42,104 nt of DNA from Betaproteobacteria bacterium (GTDB taxonomy: Bacteria > Pseudomonadota > Gammaproteobacteria > Burkholderiales > CAIKXV01). Of this stretch, positions 34,196 through 42,104 are shown piece after piece. The translations under genes were made by a program, and so were the position numbers. The notes beneath the pieces are model-generated. The model had not been told where the DNA came from, searched no databases, and was given only the letters and a program-made list of their open reading frames with translations. The stretch lies in assembly GCA_021298815.1 (NCBI GenBank), contig JAJTHE010000012.1, positions 1 to 42,104 on the forward strand, in the 5' to 3' direction. Every line of letters starts with the position of its first letter. Position 1 is the stretch's first letter.

Positions 34196-34954
34196 TCAGG
34201 CGGCCAGCCCGCGGATGCCGTCCCACAGGAGTTTCAGCGACGTCAGGACCAGCAGCACGTAGCAGAGCGAGTAGAGCTGCCGCTGGTCCAGGCGCTGGTG
34301 CAGCCGCCAGCCCACCCACACCCCGGCCGGGATGACGACGGTACAGGCGGCGATCAGGATCCACAGCTTCGCGTCCGGCTGGCCGAGCAGCAGCCAGGGC
34401 CCGGCCTTCACCGCATTGGCGACGGTGAAGTACATGCTGGTCGTGCCGGCGTACATCGACTTCGACAGCCCGAGCGACAGCAGGTACATCGCCGCCGGCG
34501 GGCCGCCGCTGTGCGCGACCATGGTGGTGACGCCCGAGGCGCTTCCGGCGAGCAGCGCGCGCCACTTCGAGCGCGGCCGCACCACGATGCGGCTGCCGCC
34601 TGCGAACCACTGCGCCGCGAAGCCGAGCGTGACCACGGCCACCACGATCGCCACCCAGTGCGGGTTCATCAGGCTCATGAACCACCAGCCCACGCCGATG
34701 CCGACCACCATCGGCGGCACCAGCCAGGCGAGGTCCTGGCGCGACCAGGTCGAGGGCTTCCAGTAGCGGAACGCGACCACGTCCATCACGATGAACAGCG
34801 GCGCCATCAGCGCGCCGGCGGAGATCGGGTCTAGCACCAGCGACATCAGCGGGATGCCCAGCGCCGCCAGTCCCCCGCCGAAAGCGCCCTTCATGAACGC
34901 GATGGCGAAGATGGCGACCAGGCAGACGGCCAGCGTGACCGGATCGGGCATCAT
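34196..34954 (-). CDS. TauE/SafE-family membrane exporter
   Basis: The 252-residue protein is almost entirely hydrophobic, with about eight membrane segments, and matches the sulfite exporter TauE/SafE family (AFMKGAFGGGLAALGIPLMSL near the start, SGVTTMVAHSGGPPAAMYLL in the second half repeating the same plan). Members export sulfite, sulfoacetate or other small anions. It starts 34 bases after the TPP-dependent enzyme gene, so the two are likely co-transcribed. The true substrate is unknown; family members near sulfonate-degrading TPP enzymes export sulfite, but the neighbour here is not clearly such an enzyme. Confidence 0.87.
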   Translation of the reverse strand: MMPDPVTLAVCLVAIFAIAFMKGAFGGGLAALGIPLMSLVLDPISAGALMAPLFIVMDVVAFRYWKPSTWSRQDLAWLVPPMVVGIGVGWWFMSLMNPHWVAIVVAVVTLGFAAQWFAGGSRIVVRPRSKWRALLAGSASGVTTMVAHSGGPPAAMYLLSLGLSKSMYAGTTSMYFTVANAVKAGPWLLLGQPDAKLWILIAACTVVIPAGVWVGWRLHQRLDQRQLYSLCYVLLVLTSLKLLWDGIRGLAA

Positions 34955-34988
34955 GCGCGGACCCGCCCCGGCAGGCGCGCGCCCGGCA

Positions 34989-36677
34989 TCAGCGCTTCGC
35001 GTTGCGCAGCGCGGCGAGGGTGGTGCGCGGGGTGATCGCTTCCGGGTCGGTGCGGATCTCGATCAGGGACGGGCCGTCGTGCGCCAGGCAGCGCTCAAGC
35101 GCCGCGGCGAACTCGTCGGTGCGGGTCACCAGCTCCGCATGCGCGCCATAGGCGCGGCCGAGCTGGACGAAGTCCGGGTTCTTCAACTCGGTGCCCGATA
35201 CGCGTGCCGGATACTCGCGCTCCTGGTGCATCCGGATGGTGCCGAACATGCCGTTGTTCACCACGCAGAACACCACCTTCGCGCCGAACTGCGCGGCGGT
35301 GGCCATCTCCTGGCCGTTCATCATGAAGCAGCCGTCGCCGTTCCAGGACACTACCACGCGATCGGGATGCACCAGCGCCGCCGCCACCGCCGAAGGCACG
35401 CCGTAGCCCATCGCGCCGCTGGTCGGCGCGAGCTGGGTGCGGTAGCTGCGGTAGTCGAAGAAGCGATGCAGCCAGGCGGCATAGTTGCCGGCGCCGTTGG
35501 TGACGATCGCGTCGTCGGGCAGCCGCTGGCGCAGCTGGCGCAGGACTACCGACAGGTTCACGTCGCCGGGGGGAGATACCGGCTCGAGCGTCTTCAGGTA
35601 GTCGGCATGCGCGCTGGCGGTCCAGTCGCTCCATCCGGCGCAGGCGTCCGCCGGCACCGGCGGCAGCGCGCGCAGCGCGGCGGCCATCTCAGGCATGCCG
35701 GCATTGATCATCAGGTCGCCCTGGTAGACGTGGCCCAGCTCCTCCGCGCCGGCATGCACATGCACCAGCGCCGGCTTCATCCGCGGCACGTCGAGCAGCG
35801 TGTAGCCCTGGGTCGCCATCTCGCCCAGCCGCGGGCCGACCACCAGCAGGAGGTCGGCAGCCTTGATGCGATCGGCCAGCGCCGGGTTGATGCCGACGCC
35901 GACGTCGCCGGCGTAGTTCGGCGAGCGGTTGTCCATCAGGTCCTGGCAGCGGAACGAACAGCCGACCGGCAGGCGGTTGGCCTGGGCGAACGCACCGATG
36001 TCCTCGATCGCCTGCGCCGTCCAGCCGCTGCCGCCGATCAGCAGGAACGGGCGCTTCGCGGCGGCGAGGCGCTGGTGCAGCGACTGCAGGTCGGCCGCCG
36101 AGGGACTTGCCTGCACCCGCTGCCAGGGCAGGGCATCGGCGACGCAGGCGGTCTCGGTCAGCATGTCCTCGGGCAGCGCGAGCACCACCGGCCCGGGCCG
36201 GCCCGAGGTGGCGACCTGGAACGCGCGGCTGACGTACTCCGGCACGCGCGCGGCGGAATCGATCTGTGCGGTCCACTTGCTCATGAACGGACCGTAGAAG
36301 CGGCGGTAGTCGATCTCCTGGAACGACTCGCGGTCGATGTAGTCGCGCGCCACCTGCCCGATGAACAGGATCATCGGCGTCGAATCCTGGAAGGCGGTGT
36401 GCACGCCGATCGAGGCATTGGTCGCGCCCGGCCCGCGCGTGACCATGCAGATGCCCGGCCGGCCGGTCAGCTTGCCGTAGGCGTCGGCCATGTTTGCCGC
36501 GCCACCTTCCTGCCGGCAGATCACGAAGCGCATCGCGTCGCGGTGGTCGTGCATCGCATCGAGCAGCGCGAGGTAGCTCTCCCCCGGTACGCCGAACGCG
36601 AGGTCGACGCCGTGGATGCGCAGCTGGTCGGCAAGGATCTGGCCGCCGGTGCGCGGCGGGTGGTTCGATGGGGTCAT
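34989..36677 (-). CDS. Thiamine pyrophosphate-dependent enzyme (acetolactate synthase-like)
   Basis: The 562-residue protein has the three-domain TPP enzyme plan. The PYR domain contains VICRQEGGAANMADAYGKLTG, whose glutamate activates the cofactor; the central domain follows from about residue 195; and the PP domain has the TPP/Mg motif WNGDGCFMMNGQEMATAAQF with the distal NN in VVNNGMFGTIRM. Length and plan fit acetolactate synthase large-subunit-like decarboxylases or ligases, but key residues for true biosynthetic synthase cannot be judged by eye and no small subunit gene is near. It is followed by the TauE/SafE exporter and then fbp, all on the minus strand. Its product is uncertain. Confidence 0.9.
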   Translation of the reverse strand: MTPSNHPPRTGGQILADQLRIHGVDLAFGVPGESYLALLDAMHDHRDAMRFVICRQEGGAANMADAYGKLTGRPGICMVTRGPGATNASIGVHTAFQDSTPMILFIGQVARDYIDRESFQEIDYRRFYGPFMSKWTAQIDSAARVPEYVSRAFQVATSGRPGPVVLALPEDMLTETACVADALPWQRVQASPSAADLQSLHQRLAAAKRPFLLIGGSGWTAQAIEDIGAFAQANRLPVGCSFRCQDLMDNRSPNYAGDVGVGINPALADRIKAADLLLVVGPRLGEMATQGYTLLDVPRMKPALVHVHAGAEELGHVYQGDLMINAGMPEMAAALRALPPVPADACAGWSDWTASAHADYLKTLEPVSPPGDVNLSVVLRQLRQRLPDDAIVTNGAGNYAAWLHRFFDYRSYRTQLAPTSGAMGYGVPSAVAAALVHPDRVVVSWNGDGCFMMNGQEMATAAQFGAKVVFCVVNNGMFGTIRMHQEREYPARVSGTELKNPDFVQLGRAYGAHAELVTRTDEFAAALERCLAHDGPSLIEIRTDPEAITPRTTLAALRNAKR

Positions 36678-36741
36678 GTCAATCCGTCGGGCTGGAGTCC
36701 GGCGATAGTGTATCGCCGGAAGCGGACGGCCGACCGGCGCG

Positions 36742-39700
36742 CTACCCGGGTGGCGGCGCGGCCGGCGGCCCGGGCTGCGGCTGGTCCACCCAGGCGCCGA
36801 TGTCTGCCTTGGGCATCGGCCTGGCGAGCAGGAAGCCCTGCACGAGGTCGCAGCCCAGGGTGCGCACGCAGTCGAACTGCGCCTGCGACTCGACGCCCTC
36901 GGCCACCGTCTGTATGCCCAGCGTGCGCGCCATCGACACGATGGTGCGGAAGATCACCGTGTCGACCTCGTTCGTCGGCAGGTTGGCGACGAAGGCACGG
37001 TCGATCTTCAGCTTGTCGATCGGAAGCTGGCGCAGCCAGGCCATGCTGGAGTGCCCGGTGCCGAAGTCGTCCACCGCGACGCGTACGCCCAGCGTTCGCA
37101 GCTGTTGCAGCACCTCGATCGCCGCGGCGATGTCGTGCATGATCGAGCTCTCGGTCACCTCCAGCTCGATCATCGCGGGCGGTACCCCGGCCTCGCGCAG
37201 CGTGCCGTCGACCATCGCCGCCAGCCCCGGCTGGCGCAGCTGCAGCGGTGACAGGTTCACCGAGATCGGCAGCGCCGGGAGCCCCTCGCGCGCGCGGGCG
37301 GCGGCGAAGGAGCAGGCCGCCTCGAGCACCCAGCGTCCGAGTCGGCCGATCAGACCGCGCTCTTCGGCGATGCCGATGAAGTCGCCCGGCGCCCACAGCT
37401 CGCCGGTGGCGCGGCGCCAGCGGATCAGCGCTTCCATGCCGACCACGCAACCGTCCGCCAGCGCATAGACAGGCTGGTACCAGAGCTCGAACTCGCCGTC
37501 GCGCAGACCGCGCCGGATGCCGTGTTCGATGGCCAGCGAGCGCGCGGCCCGTACGCTCAGCTCGCGCGTGAAGAATCGATGGCCGGCGCGGCCTTCCTCC
37601 TTCGCGTGGTACATCGCCGCGTCGGCGTTCTGCACCAGCAGGTGGGGCGTGGTGCCGTCCTCGGGATAGATGCCGATGCCGATGCTGGCGTTGACGGTGA
37701 GCGCATGGCCCTGGATGTCGAACGGTTCCTCGAGCGCCTTCAGCAGCTTGCGCGCCACGCGCGCCGCGGCATCGGGGCCGTCCACCTGGGGCAGCACCAG
37801 CAGGAACTCGTCCCCGCCCAGGCGGCCGATGGAGTCGGCGTCGCGCAGCGTGGAACGCAGGCGCTTCGCGACCGCGACCAGCAGCCGGTCGCCGACCGGG
37901 TGCCCGAGGGAATCGTTCACGGTCTTGAAATGGTCGAGGTCGACGAACATCACGGCCACCCGGCTGCCCTCGCGTTCGGCGGCAGCGAGCGCCATCTGCA
38001 ACCGGTCCTCGATCAGCATCCGGTTGGGCAGCCCGGTGAGCGGGTCGAAGTTCATCAGCTCGTGGATGCGCCGGGCCTGCTTGCGCACGCCCGTGACGTC
38101 GGTCGACACGCCGAGCACCACGGGTTCGCCGTCCGATCCGGCCAGCGGCAGCCGCGTGCTGCTGAACCAGCGCTCCGCGCCGGATGCATCGCGCTGGCAT
38201 TCCTCGTGCGTCACCGGCCGCTGCAGGCGAAGCACTTCCGCGTCGTGCGAGGCGAACCCGGCACGGGCGTCTGCGTCGGGCAGCACCTCGGACAGCCGGT
38301 GGCCCTCGAGTTGCTCGACCGCGACGCCCAGCGCCTCGGCCATCGCGCGGTTGGCGAGCAGGAACCGTCCCTGCGCGTCCTTCACGCTGATCAGCGTCGG
38401 GTCGGTGTCGATCACGGTGCGCATGAACGCGCGCTCGCGGCGCAGTTCGTCCTGCGCGCGGGTGCGGTCGGAGATGTCGACCGAGGCGGTGAGGATGCGC
38501 ATCTCGCCGGCCACGGTGATCGGAACCTTCACCGTGTGCATGTCGACCTGGCGGCCGGAAGGGAAGGTGATGCGTCGTTCGTAGGTGACCGGCTTGCCCG
38601 TGCGCATCACCGTCTGGTCGGCGCGCATCGGCACCGCGATGTCGGCCGGGTCGGGGAGGCGGTCGGCGTAGCTGGTGCCCACGGTGGAAGCGCCGTCGAC
38701 GTCGAACATGGCGTCGAACCGCTGGTTGGCGAGCAGCACCCGGCCCAGCGGATCACGCACCGACACGGCGATCGGCAGCGTGTCGAGCACGGTGCGGATG
38801 AACGCGCGCTCGTCCTCGAGCGCCTGCGTGGCCAGGCGTTCGGCCGAGACGTCGCGCACGACCACGGCCACCGAACGGATCTCGCCGTCGCGCAAGCGCA
38901 CCGGGTGCATCGACACCACCCAGCGTGACTTGCCCGGTGCCGCGCCCGGCCAGTCGACGTTGCGCACCGGGTCGCCGGCCATCGTGCGGTCGACCAGCGC
39001 GCCGAGCAGCGCGCTGCACTGCCTGGAGAACAGGCTGTCCATCGGACGCAGCACGGTCAGCCAGGGCTTGAGGTCGAACAGCCGCACGCAGCCGCTGTTC
39101 CAGCTCTCGACGACATGGGTTCGCGACACGCTGAAGATCGCGTCCTCGGATGCCTCGACGATCGCTGCGACCCGCTCGCGTTCCAGGCGCGACTGTCGCT
39201 CCTCGGTGACGTCGCGCAACAGGGCCATCGCGCCGATGACTTCGCCGCGCTCGTTGCGCAGGCTGGCGACCCGCTGCTCGATGATGACCTTGCGCCCGTC
39301 GCGGCAGGTCCAGGGTCGCTCGAACGCACGGTCGTCGAACTCGCCGTGCGTTTCGTAGAAATCCCAGAACCGGCGTTGCACCTCGACGCCGTCGGCGTCC
39401 AGGGCCGCGGACACGGCGAGGGGCCCGCCCTCCAGCCAGTGCCGGGCCGGGTAGCCGAGCAGGGTGCCCATCGCACGGTTCACGAAGATGATGTTGCCCG
39501 CGGTGTCCACGATCTTCACCGCGTCGGGCATGGTGTCGACCAGGGTCCGGTAGCGTGCCTCGCTCAGTTCGAGCGCGGTGCGCGCCGCCACCACGTCGTT
39601 CACGTTGATGTAGAGCGTGATCAGGCGGTCGGATCCGCCGTCCTCGCCGGGCAGCTTGGAGATCGAGCCCAGCACCCAGCAGCGGCTGCCGTTGGCGCAC

Positions 39701-40407
39701 AGCAGCGGCTTCATGGCCGTGTATTCCCCGACCGTACCGTCGACCAGTCGCTCGACGCGGCTGCGCATCGCATCGAGGTCCTCGGGCGGGGTGAGCTGGT
39801 CCAGCGTCATCCCCAGCAGCTGGGCCTCAGTGTAGCCGACCAAGCGGCAGAACGGACCGTTCACGCGGGTCAGGCGGCCCGAATGCATGTCGCGTTCGAT
39901 CACTGCGACCGAGGCGATCTCGCAGGCGCGGGCGAGGCGCTGGCCATCCACGTCGGTCGTGCTGCCGGTCACCACCGCCTGGATCGACAGCAGGCGGTGG
40001 CCCGGTCCGTCCACCGGCTGCAGCGCGAGCGACACGGCCTTGCGTGGCGTGCCACGCGGGTCCTCGATGCCGAAGGCGGTGCGCAGCACGAACGGCTCGC
40101 GCGAGCCTTCGGCGAAGGCCGCGACCGCGGCGCGCAGGGGCGCGCGATCCCGTGCCGGCACCAGTTCGAACAGCGTGGCGGCCGCGAGCTCGTCGCGCGG
40201 CAGGCAGAGCATGTCGCGCAGCGGCTGGTTGACCCGCAGCACCTTCAGGCTGGCCGGTTCCAGTTCAATCAGCGGCGAAGGGATCAGCCGGTAGATCGCA
40301 TCGAGCCGGGCCACGGCCTCTTCGGCGGAACGCATGGCGCGGCCGTTGCCTGCGTCGACGCCCTGGGCGATGCTGACCACCCGGTTCCGTCCCGTACCGT
40401 CCGACAA
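36742..40407 (-). CDS. PAS-rich diguanylate cyclase/phosphodiesterase (GGDEF-EAL)
   Basis: The 1221-residue protein has about six successive PAS-type sensor modules between residues 30 and 775. A GGDEF domain follows (GGDEF at 864-868, with the RxxD inhibitory site at 855-858), then an EAL domain (EAL at 992-994, with EVTESSIMHD, DDFGTGHSS and TVAEGVESQ). Both c-di-GMP synthesis and hydrolysis motifs are intact, so the net activity cannot be called. No membrane segment is evident, so it is probably cytoplasmic and senses small molecules, redox or light through its PAS modules. The BLUF protein gene lies 99 bases upstream on the same strand, and CheB beyond it. It starts at ATG 40407. Confidence 0.95.
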   Translation of the reverse strand: MSDGTGRNRVVSIAQGVDAGNGRAMRSAEEAVARLDAIYRLIPSPLIELEPASLKVLRVNQPLRDMLCLPRDELAAATLFELVPARDRAPLRAAVAAFAEGSREPFVLRTAFGIEDPRGTPRKAVSLALQPVDGPGHRLLSIQAVVTGSTTDVDGQRLARACEIASVAVIERDMHSGRLTRVNGPFCRLVGYTEAQLLGMTLDQLTPPEDLDAMRSRVERLVDGTVGEYTAMKPLLCANGSRCWVLGSISKLPGEDGGSDRLITLYINVNDVVAARTALELSEARYRTLVDTMPDAVKIVDTAGNIIFVNRAMGTLLGYPARHWLEGGPLAVSAALDADGVEVQRRFWDFYETHGEFDDRAFERPWTCRDGRKVIIEQRVASLRNERGEVIGAMALLRDVTEERQSRLERERVAAIVEASEDAIFSVSRTHVVESWNSGCVRLFDLKPWLTVLRPMDSLFSRQCSALLGALVDRTMAGDPVRNVDWPGAAPGKSRWVVSMHPVRLRDGEIRSVAVVVRDVSAERLATQALEDERAFIRTVLDTLPIAVSVRDPLGRVLLANQRFDAMFDVDGASTVGTSYADRLPDPADIAVPMRADQTVMRTGKPVTYERRITFPSGRQVDMHTVKVPITVAGEMRILTASVDISDRTRAQDELRRERAFMRTVIDTDPTLISVKDAQGRFLLANRAMAEALGVAVEQLEGHRLSEVLPDADARAGFASHDAEVLRLQRPVTHEECQRDASGAERWFSSTRLPLAGSDGEPVVLGVSTDVTGVRKQARRIHELMNFDPLTGLPNRMLIEDRLQMALAAAEREGSRVAVMFVDLDHFKTVNDSLGHPVGDRLLVAVAKRLRSTLRDADSIGRLGGDEFLLVLPQVDGPDAAARVARKLLKALEEPFDIQGHALTVNASIGIGIYPEDGTTPHLLVQNADAAMYHAKEEGRAGHRFFTRELSVRAARSLAIEHGIRRGLRDGEFELWYQPVYALADGCVVGMEALIRWRRATGELWAPGDFIGIAEERGLIGRLGRWVLEAACSFAAARAREGLPALPISVNLSPLQLRQPGLAAMVDGTLREAGVPPAMIELEVTESSIMHDIAAAIEVLQQLRTLGVRVAVDDFGTGHSSMAWLRQLPIDKLKIDRAFVANLPTNEVDTVIFRTIVSMARTLGIQTVAEGVESQAQFDCVRTLGCDLVQGFLLARPMPKADIGAWVDQPQPGPPAAPPPG

Positions 40408-40506
40408 GCGCGAGTCCCCCCGGAGGCGCGGCCGATACCGACCGGCCTGCCTCCCATCCCTGCGTCACGCGTGGCTCCGAGACGCTCACGGGCAGCATAC
40501 GCGTGT

Positions 40507-40983
40507 TCAGGCGATCTGGGGCGCGTCTGCCGGCATCCGCGATTCGCCGGCGGAGGACGGCACGACTTCGCTGCGCCAGGCCACCATCAGGCGCAGGGCC
40601 GCGGTCGCGCTCATCGAATACGGATCGAACACCGCGGACGTGCCGTACTTGAGCAGCGCGGCTGCCCTGCGGCTGGCGCCGAGGCCGACCACGTCCAGCG
40701 CCGCCATGTTCCAGTCCGGGAACTCGCGTTCCACCACTTCCCCGTAGCTGATCAGCGCGAGCTGGTGGTGCCGCGGGTCGGCCGCGATCCGGTGGTACAG
40801 CGCGTTGACCCGCTGGCCGCTGCCCTCGAGCACCTGCAGGAAGCCGTCGCGGCTGAACGCGAGCATGCCGGTGATCTCCTGGTCATGGTTGTGCTGGCGG
40901 CAATGCTCGAGCAGGGTGACCATCTCGCGCATGCCGAGCGGGCGTGCGGAACGGCTTGCGTAAATCAGTCTGACCAGGCGCAT
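40507..40983 (-). CDS. BLUF-domain blue-light sensor
   Basis: The 158-residue protein is a stand-alone BLUF photoreceptor that binds FAD. The photochemistry residues match the numbering of the cyanobacterial PixD group: Tyr8 (RLIYASRS), Asn32, Gln50 (GFLQVLEG), Trp91 and Met93 (FPDWNM). Residues 1-95 are the BLUF fold; the last 60 residues form a helical region rich in alanine and arginine that may contact a partner. No output domain is fused. It lies 99 bases before the GGDEF-EAL gene, on the same strand, which is a usual arrangement for light control of c-di-GMP by protein contact. The partner here is an inference. Confidence 0.95.
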   Translation of the reverse strand: MRLVRLIYASRSARPLGMREMVTLLEHCRQHNHDQEITGMLAFSRDGFLQVLEGSGQRVNALYHRIAADPRHHQLALISYGEVVEREFPDWNMAALDVVGLGASRRAAALLKYGTSAVFDPYSMSATAALRLMVAWRSEVVPSSAGESRMPADAPQIA

Positions 40984-41088
40984 CGTTGAATCTCCTCTGG
41001 GTGTGTCCGCACCAGGTGCGGGTTCCGGCGGGCGGCGGGGGGAGGCCGACCGTCGGCTCGTTGCGGGTGGATCCGTTCCTTACCGTGT

Positions 41089-42104
41089 TCAGGCCATGCA
41101 GGCGCGGGCCGCCATCACCAGCGCGCCGGGGAAGCGGTCGAGCGGGATCACGTCGTCGACCCCGCCCATGCGCACCGCCTCCTTCGGCATGCCGTAGACG
41201 ACGCAGCTCGCCTCGTCCTGTGCGAAGGTGCGTGCACCTGCATCGTGCATCTCGCGCATGCCGCGCGCGCCGTCGTCGCCCATGCCGGTCATGATCATGC
41301 CGATCGCATTGGCACCGGCCACCTGGGCGACGCTGCGGAACAGCACGTCCACCGAGGGCCGGTGCCGGTTGACCAGCGGCCCGTCCATCACGCAGGCCTC
41401 GTAGTACGCACCGGAACGCCGGATGGTCATGTGCTTGCCGCCGGGCGCGATCAGCGCGACGCCCGGTGCCACGCGGTCACCGGTCTTCGCCTCGCGCACG
41501 TTCACTTCGCACAGCGAGTCGAGGCGCTCGGCGAGAGAGGCGGTGAAGCGCTCCGGCATGTGCTGTACGATGACGATGCCGGGGATCACCCGCGGCAGGC
41601 GGGTGAGTAGCGATTCGATCGCCTGCGTGCCGCCGGTCGAGGCGCCGATCGCGATCACCATGTGGGTGGTCTTGGCCATCGCCAGGGCGCCGGCCGCATC
41701 GCCGCCGGGCTCGCCGCCGGCCGCCGACCCTGATGCCGCCCCGGCCACGCCCCGGGGCGCTGCCGTGTTCGACAGCGGTCGTGCGCCGGCACCGGGCAGC
41801 GCGCGCGCCGGAGGCGCTGCGGGTGCTCCAGGCGGCATGGCCTTCGCCGGCTCGCCCCCGCCGCTGGAGCGCCGCGGGCGGGTGGCCGCGGCACTCTTCA
41901 GGGCCGATGCAATCTCGCGCGCGGCCGTGCCCAGGAAATCCTTCAGCCCGAGCTTGGGCTTGGTCACGAAACTCACCGCGCCGGCCGACAGCGCGGCCAT
42001 CGTGGTCGCGGCGCCCTTCTCGGTGAGCGTCGAGCAGATCACCACCGGGGTCGGACGCTCGGCCATCAGCTGCCGCAGGAACGAGATGCCGTCCATGCGC
42101 GGCA
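41089..42104 (-). CDS. cheB: Chemotaxis response regulator protein-glutamate methylesterase CheB (partial, cut at window end)
   Basis: The open frame runs to the right edge (reading [13 protein letters not shown] at its start), so only part of the receiver domain is in the window; its phospho-acceptor aspartate lies outside. The end of the receiver includes [26 protein letters not shown] proline- and alanine-rich linker of about 80 residues follows, then the methylesterase domain with the nucleophile in [18 protein letters not shown] and the aspartate in MGDDGARGM. CheB removes methyl groups from chemoreceptors and deamidates them. It is 105 bases upstream of the BLUF gene. The ATG at 42096 is internal to the receiver motif, not the real start. 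Confidence 0.96.
   Translation of the reverse strand, partial: PRMDGISFLRQLMAERPTPVVICSTLTEKGAATTMAALSAGAVSFVTKPKLGLKDFLGTAAREIASALKSAAATRPRRSSGGGEPAKAMPPGAPAAPPARALPGAGARPLSNTAAPRGVAGAASGSAAGGEPGGDAAGALAMAKTTHMVIAIGASTGGTQAIESLLTRLPRVIPGIVIVQHMPERFTASLAERLDSLCEVNVREAKTGDRVAPGVALIAPGGKHMTIRRSGAYYEACVMDGPLVNRHRPSVDVLFRSVAQVAGANAIGMIMTGMGDDGARGMREMHDAGARTFAQDEASCVVYGMPKEAVRMGGVDDVIPLDRFPGALVMAARACMA

Overview
The window is GC-rich throughout and tightly packed. Gene content suggests a betaproteobacterium, probably near Burkholderiales: Bug/TctC-type solute-binding proteins, LysR control of catabolic genes, a PEP-CTERM protein, and a BLUF protein beside GGDEF-EAL. This placement is an inference from gene content. 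No rRNA, tRNA, CRISPR array, integrase or transposase gene was seen.

Layout. (1) 1-2594 (+): the tail of a possible 3-hydroxyacyl-CoA dehydrogenase, a thiolase and a glutaryl-CoA dehydrogenase, i.e. acyl-CoA catabolism. A 31-bp perfect inverted repeat (2603-2696) follows, then a decayed Bug gene on the minus strand. (2) 3705-7274 (+): a flavin reductase, a PEP-CTERM protein with a structured leader and a terminator, then a three-gene set (DUF1028, an AroQ-like protein, a GhrA-like dehydrogenase). (3) 7297-8711 (-): a glycine-zipper lipoprotein and a ClpP-fold periplasmic protein. (4) 8846-14194: a LysR regulator divergent from an HpaB-type monooxygenase, a Bug protein, a TauD-like dioxygenase and a Rid-family protein. 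(5) 14604-18462 (+): a complete PotDBCA-type ABC importer. (6) 18488-21351 (-): a degenerate HD-GYP protein and an exported amidohydrolase.

(7) 21482-29862 (-), with an EutR-like AraC regulator divergent at 30159-31139, is the most interesting part. An ethanolamine-type permease, a gamma-glutamyl ligase of the glutamine synthetase family, an iron alcohol dehydrogenase, a gamma-glutamyl hydrolase and an aldehyde dehydrogenase are packed together; the last four overlap by one to four bases. The order of chemistry would be: import, gamma-glutamylate the amine, oxidise alcohol to aldehyde to acid, then remove glutamate. It resembles the Puu putrescine route, but an alcohol dehydrogenase stands where the amine oxidase should be. 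I infer a cobalamin-independent route for ethanolamine or another amino alcohol. A periplasmic phosphatase and a phytase-like esterase upstream could release the substrate.

(8) 31144-36677 (-): Kup potassium transporter, class I fructose-1,6-bisphosphatase, a TauE/SafE exporter and a TPP-dependent enzyme. (9) 36742-42104 (-): a six-PAS GGDEF-EAL protein, a BLUF blue-light sensor and a CheB methylesterase cut by the window edge, a sensory block linking light, c-di-GMP and motility.
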